DNA from: Sulfurovum sp.
GTDB lineage: Bacteria; Campylobacterota; Campylobacteria; Campylobacterales; Sulfurovaceae
Direction of reading: 5' to 3'
DNA length: 50,711 nucleotides
NCBI GenBank assembly: GCA_020721345.1
Contig: DYMX01000007.1
Location: forward strand, 1-50,711
Shown: positions 35,185 through 43,918 of the stretch, in pieces
How the letters are laid out: each line of letters opens with the position of its first letter
How positions within the stretch are numbered: position 1 is the stretch's first letter
Made by a program: the position numbers and the translations under genes
Notes under the pieces: model-generated
What the model saw: the letters and a program-made list of their open reading frames with translations, nothing else
What the model was told of the DNA's origin: nothing
Database searches by the model: none

Positions 35185-36438
35185 ATGTTAAAACATAAAA
35201 CAAAATGGCGTATAGTCGCAGCTGGAATTATAGGAAATGTTATAGAGTATTATGATTTTGCGCTCATTGGATTTTTAGCCGCTACTATAGGAACACTATT
35301 TTTCCCTTCTGATAATCATTTTTTATCTATTTTAGGATCATTTGGAGCGTTTGCAGCGGGCATGATAATGCGTCCTGTCGGAGCTATTTTTTTCGGTCAT
35401 TTGGGCGATAAAATAAGTCGCAAACATGCTCTTTTTAGCTCTCTTGTCTTAATGGCGCTTCCTACATTTTTGATAGGTTTTTTGCCGACATTTGCACAAG
35501 CTGGAATAATTGCTCCCTTGCTCCTTGTTCTTCTGCGAATGATTCAAGGCTTTTCAGTTGGTGGGGAATATGCAAGTTCTATCGTTTACTTGGTTGAAGA
35601 GGCCTCTCAAAACAGACAAAATCTATATGGTTCTTTCGTATCTTTGGGAGCAAAACTTGGTATGGCGATAGGATCAGGATTTTGTGGATTATTACTATAT
35701 TATTATGGCGAAAAAGAGATATTAGAGTGGGCATGGAGAGTGCCTTTTTGGGCAAGTATCGTTTTGGCTATTGTTGGACTCGCTCTTAGAAGCTCTTTGG
35801 AACATAGTTATACCCCTATAAAAAGTAATAAAGTTCCTATTGTAGAGATTCTTAAAAATTATCAAAATATCTTTTGGGTATTTTTAGTTCTTGCAAGCGC
35901 TATATGGATGCTTTACTACACTCTTTTTATATATCTTCCTTTGTGGATTGAAAGTTATGGTGGTATCGATAAATCAACAGCATCTACGCTAAATACATAC
36001 TCTATATTTCTAGGTGTGATATTTATACCAATTATGGCAATTATTGCAGACAAAATAGGCTCGATCAAACTTATAAAATTAAGCGCAATTTTAATTACCT
36101 TATTAATTATACCGTTATTTATAACAATGTCTATAGGAAATATAATTCTAACAACAATTGCGATAAGTATAATGACGATACTCTTATGCGCCTTTCAAGC
36201 GCCTATTTTTGCTACAGTGGTAAATGCTGTGCCCAATCATAATTACAGAGCATCATTTACGGCTGTTATACTTGGAAGCGCGGCTGGGGTCGTGGGTGGA
36301 AGTACGCCCGCGCTTATGGCAACTATTACTAAAATAAGCGGGGTTTCTATTGCTCCTGCATTTTTAATAGCCATATTTGCTGCCTTTGGATTATGGACGG
36401 TATCCAAATTGGCAAGTTTTAAAATTGAAAAACAATAA
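35185..36438 (+). CDS. MFS transporter, metabolite:H+ symporter (MHS) type
   Basis: This 417-residue major facilitator has about twelve membrane segments. The opening IIGNVIEYYDFALIGFLA and MRPVGAIFFGHLGDKISRKHAL (motif A) with QGFSVGGEYASS are typical of the MHS family (ProP, citrate, dicarboxylate and similar transporters). The exact substrate cannot be told; an organic acid or osmolyte is likely. It is a single gene that abuts leuC stop to stop with no gap and no clear terminator. Confidence 0.85.
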   Translation: MLKHKTKWRIVAAGIIGNVIEYYDFALIGFLAATIGTLFFPSDNHFLSILGSFGAFAAGMIMRPVGAIFFGHLGDKISRKHALFSSLVLMALPTFLIGFLPTFAQAGIIAPLLLVLLRMIQGFSVGGEYASSIVYLVEEASQNRQNLYGSFVSLGAKLGMAIGSGFCGLLLYYYGEKEILEWAWRVPFWASIVLAIVGLALRSSLEHSYTPIKSNKVPIVEILKNYQNIFWVFLVLASAIWMLYYTLFIYLPLWIESYGGIDKSTASTLNTYSIFLGVIFIPIMAIIADKIGSIKLIKLSAILITLLIIPLFITMSIGNIILTTIAISIMTILLCAFQAPIFATVVNAVPNHNYRASFTAVILGSAAGVVGGSTPALMATITKISGVSIAPAFLIAIFAAFGLWTVSKLASFKIEKQ

Positions 36439-37722
36439 TTAGTTAATGTCTCTTGGATCTACGATTTTTCCTGCGATTGCGCTTGCTGCTGCAACAGCAG
36501 AGTTTGCTAGATAGATCTCGCTGGTTCTTGCGCCCATTCTGCCTACAAAGTTACGGTTTGTCGTGGCTACACATCTCTCGCCGTCTCCTAATATACCCAT
36601 ATATCCGCCCAAACATGCCCCACATGTTGGATTGCTCACGACAGCTCCTGCTTCTATAAGTATATCTATAAGTCCCTCTTTCTCGGCCTGCATAAAAATC
36701 TTTTGTGTAGCAGGCGTTACTATCATTCTTGTATGCCTTGCAACTCTTTTGCCTTTCATAATAGCTGCTGCAATTCTAAGATCTTCTAATCTTCCGTTCG
36801 TACAGCTTCCTATCATAACTTGATCTATTTTAAGATCATCTGCAACTGCTTGTTCTATACTTTTACCGTTTGACGGCAAAAACGGATAAGCAACAACAGG
36901 TGAAAGCTTATCAAGCTCTATTTTAATAACTTCACAGTATATGGCGTCTTCATCTGAATGGTATATTTTTGGCTCATCCCTTAATTTACCGTTTGCAGCG
37001 CGTCTTTCTTCAAGATAAGCCATAGTTACATCATCAACTGCGATAATTCCGCTTTTTGCTCCTGCTTCGATGGCCATATTGCATATAGAAAATCTGTCAT
37101 CCATACTAAGATACGCTACACCGTCACCTACAAACTCAAGAGCTTTATATAAGGCTCCGTCAACTCCTATACGTCTTATAAGCTCCAAGATTATGTCTTT
37201 GCCGTAAATGTGCTTACCCGGTTTTCCCGTAAGCTCTACTTTGATGGATTCAGGAACTTTAAACCAGTTTCCTCCCGTGATCATTCCGAATGCCAAATCC
37301 GTGCTTCCCATTCCTGTACTAAATGCGCCAAGCGCTCCATGAGTACAAGTATGACTATCTGCTCCGATTATGACATCTCCTGAGATTACAAGACCTTTCT
37401 CAGGCAAAAGCGCATGTTCTATCCCCATATCTTTTTCATCAAAAAAGTTTTTAAGATCATGCTTGTACGCAAAATTCCTGCTGATCTTTGCTTGATTTGC
37501 GGATGCAATATCTTTGGCGGGGATATAGTGATCCATGACTATACAAAAGTTATCAGGACGAGCCAATTTTGTTGCTCCGCTCTCTTCGAATGCCCGTATA
37601 GAAATAGGTGTCGTTATATCATTCCCTATAATCATGTCTATATCAACTCTTACAATCTCACCAGCCTTTACCTCTTTCTTGGCATGAGCTGAAAATATCT
37701 TTTCTGTAATGGTTTGTCCCAT
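36439..37722 (-). CDS. leuC: 3-isopropylmalate dehydratase large subunit
   Basis: LeuC is the aconitase-family subunit that isomerises 2- and 3-isopropylmalate in leucine synthesis. It has 427 residues, the short archaeal/HACN-like form, and begins GQTITEKIFSAHAKKEVKAG. The [4Fe-4S] cysteines lie in GSCTNGRLEDL and NPTCGACLGGYMGIL, and GADSHTCTHGALGAF is the substrate motif. The small subunit LeuD is not next to it. Homoaconitase or citraconate activity cannot be excluded by sequence alone. Confidence 0.9.
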   Translation of the reverse strand: MGQTITEKIFSAHAKKEVKAGEIVRVDIDMIIGNDITTPISIRAFEESGATKLARPDNFCIVMDHYIPAKDIASANQAKISRNFAYKHDLKNFFDEKDMGIEHALLPEKGLVISGDVIIGADSHTCTHGALGAFSTGMGSTDLAFGMITGGNWFKVPESIKVELTGKPGKHIYGKDIILELIRRIGVDGALYKALEFVGDGVAYLSMDDRFSICNMAIEAGAKSGIIAVDDVTMAYLEERRAANGKLRDEPKIYHSDEDAIYCEVIKIELDKLSPVVAYPFLPSNGKSIEQAVADDLKIDQVMIGSCTNGRLEDLRIAAAIMKGKRVARHTRMIVTPATQKIFMQAEKEGLIDILIEAGAVVSNPTCGACLGGYMGILGDGERCVATTNRNFVGRMGARTSEIYLANSAVAAASAIAGKIVDPRDIN

Positions 37723-37770
37723 ATATTATGTTCCTAATTATAAAATTGTGAGATTATACCAAAAATACGG

Positions 37771-37776
37771 TAAAAT
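37771..37776 (+). promoter_or_regulatory. -10 box for the NFACT gene
   Basis: TAAAAT lies 22 bases before the GTG start and inside the small palindrome CGGTA-AAA-TACCG (37768-37780). The ribosome-binding site AAGGAG follows. Confidence 0.45.
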
Positions 37777-37798
37777 ACCGCCCATACAAGGAGTATAA

Positions 37799-39139
37799 GT
37801 GAATTACAGCGAGTTGCTTGCCCTACAATCTCATCTAAAATCTTTTACTAATATTTATAAAGCAAAAAGAATAGATGACAATACCATAATACTAAGATTT
37901 GATAAAGATTTTGAATATGAATTTGTTATGAGCCGTGGAAATAGCGCTGTTTATAAAACGAAGCAAAGAACATTTTTACAAAATTACAATGCGCCTTTTG
38001 ACAATCTCTTAGAACAGCTTGTAACAAACAGCAAAATTATAAGTATTGATATAGTATCAAATGATAGAGTTCTTAGATTTGCACTGGAGTCCAAAAATAG
38101 ATATAAAACACAAACATTTTATCTGCAATTTGAATTTACGGGCAAATTTACAAATATAATCATACTGAACGAAGATGAAACCATCATAGAAGCCCTTAGA
38201 CATATCGACAGCTCAAAATCTTTTAGAGTAGTAAGACCCAATGTCAAGCTGATGCCGCTTATTCCAAGAGTGCAAAAAATCGACTCATCCAATATAGATA
38301 TAGAAAGTATTCTAACCCAAAATTATGCTAAATTAGAAAAATCCAAAATAGACAACATCAAACACAAACTGCTTGTCTCTATGCTAGCCAAACAAAAAAG
38401 TCTAAAAAATATATTGGAATCTATGCCAAAAATTAAAGAACTAGAAAACGACTACCGGCAAAATAATCTATATGGAACTATCGTTTTGTCAAATTTACAC
38501 AAAATGGTTCCATATAGCTTTAAATTTGATACTTTTGATTTTGAAAGCAATCCGATCTCTATACCGTTGCCAAAAAATACAACTATAAATAAAATGGGTA
38601 ATTATTTTTTCGACAAAGCTAAAAAAGCCAAAAGAAAATCATTGCATATACATATACAAAAAGAAAATATCAATGAAAAACTTGACTTTTTGGATACAAC
38701 AATAAATCTAATAAAAAATGCGAAAGAGTATGAGCAATTGTCTTTTTTTATTCCGCAAAAATCATCAAAAAAAAAATCAAAAGGTATTGATGAAAATCTC
38801 AATGTCGTATGGATAGAAGGATACAAAGTGTATATAGGGCGCAACAAAAATGAAAACAAAACACTGCTTGAAATATCAAAAGCAAACGATATTTGGATGC
38901 ACATAAGAGATATTTCATCTGCTCATGTGATCATCAAAACAGATAAGCAAAATATTCCTCATACCATCATACAAAATGCGGCGCACCTTTGCGTTGAATA
39001 CTCTTCTAAAAATGCTGGGGATTATATAGTTGACTATACAAAAAGGAAATTTGTAAAACCAAGCGAAGATGCAAATGTCTTTTATACGAATTATGAATCC
39101 ATTGCTGCAAGAAAAGAAGGCATTGAGATAAGAACTTAA
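37799..39139 (+). CDS. NFACT family protein (RqcH/Rqc2-like, FbpA-type)
   Basis: NFACT proteins bind tRNA and stalled 50S subunits in ribosome quality control. This one has 446 residues, shorter than Bacillus RqcH (about 570). The N-terminal NFACT-N region is recognisable (ALQSHLKSFTNIYKAKRIDD, EFTGKFTNIIILNEDETIIEALRHID), a helical middle (about 190-300) follows, and the NFACT-R domain ends the protein (DIWMHIRDISSAHVIIKTD). The start is GTG with a strong AAGGAG. It stands alone upstream of cdsA. Alanine-tail synthesis is inferred from the family only. Confidence 0.85.
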   Translation: MNYSELLALQSHLKSFTNIYKAKRIDDNTIILRFDKDFEYEFVMSRGNSAVYKTKQRTFLQNYNAPFDNLLEQLVTNSKIISIDIVSNDRVLRFALESKNRYKTQTFYLQFEFTGKFTNIIILNEDETIIEALRHIDSSKSFRVVRPNVKLMPLIPRVQKIDSSNIDIESILTQNYAKLEKSKIDNIKHKLLVSMLAKQKSLKNILESMPKIKELENDYRQNNLYGTIVLSNLHKMVPYSFKFDTFDFESNPISIPLPKNTTINKMGNYFFDKAKKAKRKSLHIHIQKENINEKLDFLDTTINLIKNAKEYEQLSFFIPQKSSKKKSKGIDENLNVVWIEGYKVYIGRNKNENKTLLEISKANDIWMHIRDISSAHVIIKTDKQNIPHTIIQNAAHLCVEYSSKNAGDYIVDYTKRKFVKPSEDANVFYTNYESIAARKEGIEIRT

Positions 39140-39151
39140 CGCTATATATGA

Positions 39152-39157
39152 TATAAT
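39152..39157 (+). promoter_or_regulatory. -10 box for cdsA-dxr-hydrolase-tsaD
   Basis: TATAAT lies 31 bases before the cdsA ATG, in an AT-rich spacer. The four genes that follow touch or overlap, so they are probably one transcript. Confidence 0.55.
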
Positions 39158-39188
39158 TATAGAATATATTGTATAGGATTTTTAAAGA

Positions 39189-39950
39189 ATGAAACGACTT
39201 TTTACCGATTATCAAGAAAGATGGATGACTGGACTTGCTCTTTTAGGGCTTGTTGCTTTGATTGGGTTTATTGATAATCTTTTTGTTATGTGGTTATTTT
39301 TAGGCATTATTTATATGTTTGCATTTTATGAAGCAATGAAACTCTATAAAGTTGAATTCCCTTCTGCTTATTTTTGGGCTCTATTTTTATGGATTATTGC
39401 ATATTTTTATCCTAGTCCGGATGATATGTTTTTCCTTATAGCAATTATCTTTGGCGCCAGCTTGGCATATTTTCATAACTTTGACAAAAGACTACTTTTG
39501 CCGTTTTTATACCCAACAATCGGGGTAATGTTCTTTCTGACACTATATAAAGACTATGGCATTAGTCATATGTTTTGGCTTTTGGTTACCGTTGCGCTTA
39601 CTGATGTCGGAGCTTTTTTTGTCGGCAAAACAATAGGCAGAACAAAATTTTCATCCGCATCGCCAAATAAAACGCTAGAAGGTGTTATTGGCGGTGTACT
39701 CATCGCTACAGTTGTCGGTACGCTCATAGGATTATATACTTATAGTTTATCAAAATCCATAATGGTATCGCTAGCTATATCGATAGCTTCCGTATTTGGA
39801 GATCTTTTTGAAAGTTATTTAAAGAGAGAAGCCGGTGTCAAAGATAGCGGAAATGTTTTACCTGGACACGGCGGTGTACTTGACAGAATAGACGGTTACC
39901 TTTTTGGTGTTGTCATGATGGTAATCGCCCTTCGCGCTTTGCCTTCATAA
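39189..39950 (+). CDS. cdsA: phosphatidate cytidylyltransferase
   Basis: CdsA makes CDP-diacylglycerol, the precursor of membrane phospholipids. It has 253 residues and is a multi-pass membrane protein with about seven segments. The family signature lies near the C-terminus: SVFGDLFESYLKREAGVKDSG then LPGHGGVLDRIDGYLFGVV, which supplies the metal-binding aspartates. It leads a tight run, with dxr starting on the base after its stop. Confidence 0.95.
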   Translation: MKRLFTDYQERWMTGLALLGLVALIGFIDNLFVMWLFLGIIYMFAFYEAMKLYKVEFPSAYFWALFLWIIAYFYPSPDDMFFLIAIIFGASLAYFHNFDKRLLLPFLYPTIGVMFFLTLYKDYGISHMFWLLVTVALTDVGAFFVGKTIGRTKFSSASPNKTLEGVIGGVLIATVVGTLIGLYTYSLSKSIMVSLAISIASVFGDLFESYLKREAGVKDSGNVLPGHGGVLDRIDGYLFGVVMMVIALRALPS

Positions 39951-41021
39951 ATGATTGTAATTTTAGGGTCAACGGGTTCTATTGGAGTAAATACACTCCA
40001 AATTGCATCTCGTTTCAATATACAAATTGAAGCTTTGGTCGCAGGGGATAATATCTCCATTTTAAATGAGCAGATAAGATTATATAAACCAAAATTTGTC
40101 GGTATCAAAGAAAACGCTAAAAAACATTTAGTAGATCATAAAAATATCTTTTGTGGTGAAGAAGAGATACTTGATATGCTGGGTCGGTGTGAAAGCAAAA
40201 CCGTTGTAAATGCGCTTGTAGGGTATGCTGGTCTTATGCCCACTCTTCGCTCTATAGAACTTGGCAAAAAAGTTGCGCTTGCGAATAAAGAATCACTTGT
40301 TGTTGCTGGGCATTTGATAGATATTTCAAAAATAACACCGATTGACAGTGAGCATTTTGGATTGTGGTATTTGGCTCAAAATAAAAAATTCAATAAACTT
40401 TATATCACTGCAAGCGGTGGAGCTTTTAGGGATTGGGATATTGATAAAATAAAACATGCCTCACTTAAAGATGCGCTAAACCATCCAAATTGGTCTATGG
40501 GAGATAAAATAACCATAGATAGCGCTACAATGACAAATAAACTATTTGAACTACTGGAAGCTGCATGGCTTTTTGATACGATAAATATCGATGCCGTATT
40601 GGAAAAAAAATCTATCGTACACGCGCTTGTAGAATTTGCTGACGGTTCAACGACAGCTCATTTTGCTGATGTTGATATGAAACTCCCAATTGCATTTGCA
40701 CTTCTTGGTGAAGTTAATGATGAGATACTAAAACCTATTGATCTTTTAAATATGGGCGCAATTGAATTTTTGCCGATAGATACAGTACGTTATCCAATTT
40801 GGCAGATCAAGGATGAAGTTCTAGCTAAACCTCATCTTGGTGTTGTGATCAATGCCGCAAATGAAGAGGCAATAGAAAAATATAAAATAGGTAGGTGTTC
40901 ATTTGTCGGCATAAGCGAAATTGTACTAGATGCTTACAAGAAATTTGATCATATAAAGCCAAGCGGCGTAGAAGATACGATTAAAATAAACCGAGAAGTA
41001 AGAAAATATGTCAATGGATAG
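39951..41021 (+). CDS. dxr: 1-deoxy-D-xylulose 5-phosphate reductoisomerase
   Basis: Dxr (IspC) makes methylerythritol phosphate in the non-mevalonate isoprenoid pathway, using NADPH and a divalent metal. It has 356 residues. GSTGSIGVNTLQIA binds NADPH, ANKESLVVAG and SEHFGLWY contact substrate and metal, and TIDSATMTNKLFELLEAAWLF is the conserved centre. The ATG directly follows the cdsA stop. It overlaps the next gene by 14 bases. Confidence 0.97.
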   Translation: MIVILGSTGSIGVNTLQIASRFNIQIEALVAGDNISILNEQIRLYKPKFVGIKENAKKHLVDHKNIFCGEEEILDMLGRCESKTVVNALVGYAGLMPTLRSIELGKKVALANKESLVVAGHLIDISKITPIDSEHFGLWYLAQNKKFNKLYITASGGAFRDWDIDKIKHASLKDALNHPNWSMGDKITIDSATMTNKLFELLEAAWLFDTINIDAVLEKKSIVHALVEFADGSTTAHFADVDMKLPIAFALLGEVNDEILKPIDLLNMGAIEFLPIDTVRYPIWQIKDEVLAKPHLGVVINAANEEAIEKYKIGRCSFVGISEIVLDAYKKFDHIKPSGVEDTIKINREVRKYVNG

Positions 41022-41547
41022 AATTTTGATACTTCACGGATGGGGCGGAAGCGATTATCCGCATTGGCAAGCATGGCTTGCAGGACAATTGGCATCAAAT
41101 TACGGCGCTGTATCTTTTCCTTTACTTGATAATCCACATTTTCCAAGCAAAAATAGATGGATAAAGCAAACCAAAGAGGTAATCGAAGAGTTTAAGCCCA
41201 ATATCGTAGTAGCCCACTCTCTTGGATGCATATTGTGGCTTTTAATGGTCCCAGAAATTGACATCAACCTTGACAAGCTAATTCTTGTTGCGCCTCCTAG
41301 TAAAAATACAAAAATAGACACCATTAAAAGCTTTTTCCCTTATAGCATACCAAATAACCTTAAATCAAAAGAAAGCATGATAATTGTTTCTGATAATGAT
41401 GAGTATATTGATACGCAAGAGGCCAAAGAGTTAGCAAAAACATGTGGGGCTCATTTGGAAATTATCCATAACGCTGGTCATATCAACACTCAAAGCGGAT
41501 TTGGGAAATGGGAGTACATAGAAAAACTACTGGAGCGAAAAAAGTGA
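41008..41547 (+). CDS. RBBP9/YdeN-type alpha/beta hydrolase
   Basis: This is a 179-residue serine hydrolase of the RBBP9 family. The motifs are the start [19 protein letters not shown] (oxyanion region), AHSLGC with the nucleophile serine, SDNDEYID with the acid and [13 protein letters not shown] with the histidine, so the triad is complete. The substrate is unknown. The start is ATG 41008 (or the ATG two codons later), inside the end of dxr. It is coupled to tsaD by a GTGA overlap. Confidence 0.85.
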   Translation: MSMDRILILHGWGGSDYPHWQAWLAGQLASNYGAVSFPLLDNPHFPSKNRWIKQTKEVIEEFKPNIVVAHSLGCILWLLMVPEIDINLDKLILVAPPSKNTKIDTIKSFFPYSIPNNLKSKESMIIVSDNDEYIDTQEAKELAKTCGAHLEIIHNAGHINTQSGFGKWEYIEKLLERKK

Positions 41548-42554
41548 TTCTTAGCATAGAAAGCAGTTGTGACGACAGTTCTATATCAATAACCCAGATA
41601 GAGACAAAAAAAATAGTTTTTTATAAAAAAATTTCACAAGAGAGTGAGCATAGTGAGTTTGGGGGTGTTGTTCCAGAGCTTGCGTCAAGGCTTCATGCGG
41701 TTGCATTGCCTAAAATTTTAGAAGAAACGAAAGATTTTTTTCCAAAACTAAAAGCCGTAGCAGTCACCAATGGTCCCGGACTTGGCGTAACACTGATGGA
41801 AGGTGTAGAGATGGCAAAAACAATTTCTGCAGTGTTAAATATACCCATAATTGCAGTAAATCATTTAAAAGCCCACATATACTCTCTTTTTATAGAAAAA
41901 GAAGCTATTTTTCCTATTCTAGTATTGCTTATATCCGGTGGTCATACAATGATAGTAAAGGTGAAATCCTTGAACTCGATGCAGATCCTAGCATCAACAA
42001 TGGACGACAGCATAGGTGAGAGTTTTGACAAATGCGCAAAAATGATGAACTTAGGCTATCCGGGAGGACCTGAAATAGAAAAATTAGCTAGTCTAGGTGA
42101 TGAAAATAGATTTAATTTTCCGATACCGCTTTCAAACTCTCCACTACTCGCATTCTCTCTATCGGGACTCAAAAATGCCGTGAGAGTTCAAATAGAAGAG
42201 CTTGGTGGCGCCAAAAATTTAAGCGAGCAAGACAAGCGTGACATATCTGCATCGTTCCAAAAAGCAATAACAGCTCATCTTTTACAAAAAAGCAAAAAGA
42301 TATTGATAGGCCAAAACATCAAAGATTTTGCCATAGTTGGCGGAGCAGCGGCAAATGGATCTATTAGAGAGGCATTTGCTTCGCTATGCGGCAAACTAAA
42401 TATTAAACAACATTTTGTAGAACTTAAATACTGCTCGGATAACGCAGCAATGGTAGGCGCAATTGCAGTTGAGTATTTTTTGAACAATAAGACAACAGAC
42501 TATAGAAACATATCCACTTTAGTTTCCAAAAAAAGACAAAATGGAGAACTTTAA
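41544..42554 (+). CDS. tsaD: tRNA threonylcarbamoyladenosine transferase subunit TsaD
   Basis: TsaD, with TsaB and TsaE, makes the t6A modification at position 37 of ANN-decoding tRNAs. The 336 residues from GTG 41544 begin [15 protein letters not shown], the family signature. The metal-binding HLKAH motif and ISGGHTMIV (ATP/metal) are present, and [21 protein letters not shown] follows. The GTG overlaps the hydrolase stop, with GGAG upstream; an in-frame start 12 codons earlier lies inside that gene and lacks the family's N-terminus. Confidence 0.95.
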   Translation: MILSIESSCDDSSISITQIETKKIVFYKKISQESEHSEFGGVVPELASRLHAVALPKILEETKDFFPKLKAVAVTNGPGLGVTLMEGVEMAKTISAVLNIPIIAVNHLKAHIYSLFIEKEAIFPILVLLISGGHTMIVKVKSLNSMQILASTMDDSIGESFDKCAKMMNLGYPGGPEIEKLASLGDENRFNFPIPLSNSPLLAFSLSGLKNAVRVQIEELGGAKNLSEQDKRDISASFQKAITAHLLQKSKKILIGQNIKDFAIVGGAAANGSIREAFASLCGKLNIKQHFVELKYCSDNAAMVGAIAVEYFLNNKTTDYRNISTLVSKKRQNGEL

Positions 42555-42571
42555 TTTTTACATTTTATTTT

Positions 42572-43828
42572 CTAATTTAGTAAAATACCGCTAATGACAA
42601 AGCTTCCTACGGAGATTAAATAATAAATAAAAACTTCTTTAAAGATATCCTTATTACCCAATATTGCCACGAGTGCTGATTTTGCTATTGTATTGCTTAC
42701 CAAAGCTATGATTATCGCATTATAGGCTATAGACATATTTACTTCGCCTGTCGCTAAAGTGGCCAAAGATAGCACAATGGCATCGACATCTGCAATGCCG
42801 GAAATAAAAGATACGGCATATACTCCATAACTTCCGCTGTATTTATCAGCAAGCTCAACAATTGCCAACACAAAGCCAAATACAAGCCCCATAAGCAAAG
42901 CTTCTTTTAGGTCGTATGGATTTTTAAATTCGATGTCGCTTGGTATATTTTCATATTTTGTTCTGAAATATATAAAAAGAATATATGCCAAACCTATTAC
43001 CAATCCTATTGCAAACGGTATCGTTATACTTTTGGCCAATACAGGATTAAAGACCCATAAGATCAAATCGGCTCTAATGAACATCATAGATGATGCCAAT
43101 GTTATTGCAATGGCTAGATTTTTTGCCAGAAAACTATTTTCATGTATTTTTCGAGACATACTCATTGCAACTGCCGTAGACGAAATAAGTCCGCCAAAAA
43201 AGCCGGCAATTGCAATTCCGTTTTTTGTTTTTAATACTTTTATGGCTATATATCCAAAAAAAGAGATTCCTGCGACAACCACCACCATCATCCATATCTT
43301 AAAAAGATTTACAAGTCCAAAAGGGTCGATCGGTTCATTTGGAATAACAGGAAGAATAACAAATGTCATCAATAAAAAAAATACGGTAGCGCCAAAGTTT
43401 TCTTTTGTGATACTTTTTTCATAATCTTGTATTTTTTCTTTGAGATTAAGTAAGAACATTACGATTATAGTCAACAAAACCGCTAAAAGCTGTGTTGAAA
43501 AATTTAACATTGCGCCGATAAGAAATACTATCATAGCGGCAAATTCCGTAGTTGTACCCTTGTGAAATGTGCTGATGCTGTTTATTATATAAGCGGCAAT
43601 CAACATTAAAGAGAATACTACAACAAAAACAACAAAAGCATGCGGGTAAATCTTATTGATCCATCCGCTAAGAAATCCCAGAAGAGATATTATTGCAAAA
43701 GTACGAGTACCTCCAAAATCTCTCTTTTTTTGGGAATAGATAATATGCATTTCACGCTGCAATCCTATCAAAAATCCTAAAACTATCGAAAGAACAATGT
43801 TTTGTATAAAATCCAAATCCATACTCAT
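42572..43828 (-). CDS. MgtC/DUF4010 family membrane protein
   Basis: This is a 418-residue polytopic protein. The N-terminal MgtC-like domain has GFLIGLQREMHIIY and GGTRTFAIISLLGFLSGW, and the C-terminal half (about 180-418) is a DUF4010 domain with many membrane segments. MgtC-type proteins are linked to magnesium limitation and stress; the fused form has no settled function. A second ATG two codons in (43822) has AGGATGAG upstream and may be the true start. A TATAAT (43832-43837) lies so close that the messenger would be almost leaderless. Confidence 0.8.
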   Translation of the reverse strand: MSMDLDFIQNIVLSIVLGFLIGLQREMHIIYSQKKRDFGGTRTFAIISLLGFLSGWINKIYPHAFVVFVVVFSLMLIAAYIINSISTFHKGTTTEFAAMIVFLIGAMLNFSTQLLAVLLTIIVMFLLNLKEKIQDYEKSITKENFGATVFFLLMTFVILPVIPNEPIDPFGLVNLFKIWMMVVVVAGISFFGYIAIKVLKTKNGIAIAGFFGGLISSTAVAMSMSRKIHENSFLAKNLAIAITLASSMMFIRADLILWVFNPVLAKSITIPFAIGLVIGLAYILFIYFRTKYENIPSDIEFKNPYDLKEALLMGLVFGFVLAIVELADKYSGSYGVYAVSFISGIADVDAIVLSLATLATGEVNMSIAYNAIIIALVSNTIAKSALVAILGNKDIFKEVFIYYLISVGSFVISGILLN

Positions 43829-43831
43829 CCT

Positions 43832-43837
43832 ATTATA
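43832..43837 (-). promoter_or_regulatory. -10 box for the MgtC/DUF4010 gene
   Basis: TATAAT on the minus strand is only 3 bases before the first ATG and 9 before the second. The second ATG (43822) is therefore the better start. Confidence 0.4.
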
Positions 43838-43882
43838 AATAGTACTTTTAAGCCATTATACCCAAAGAAAGCATATTTTGGA

Positions 43883-43888
43883 TATAAT
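43883..43888 (+). promoter_or_regulatory. -10 box for gyrB
   Basis: TATAAT lies 30 bases before the gyrB ATG, with GGAG as ribosome-binding site. It serves the gyrB-GGDEF/EAL-queF run. Confidence 0.6.
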
Positions 43889-43918
43889 TAATTTAGTTTA
43901 TATCATGGAGATCAAAGC

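Noticed and set aside
42933-43424. 163-codon plus-strand frame
   Set aside because: It is antisense to the MgtC/DUF4010 gene; long antisense frames are expected opposite hydrophobic coding sequence.
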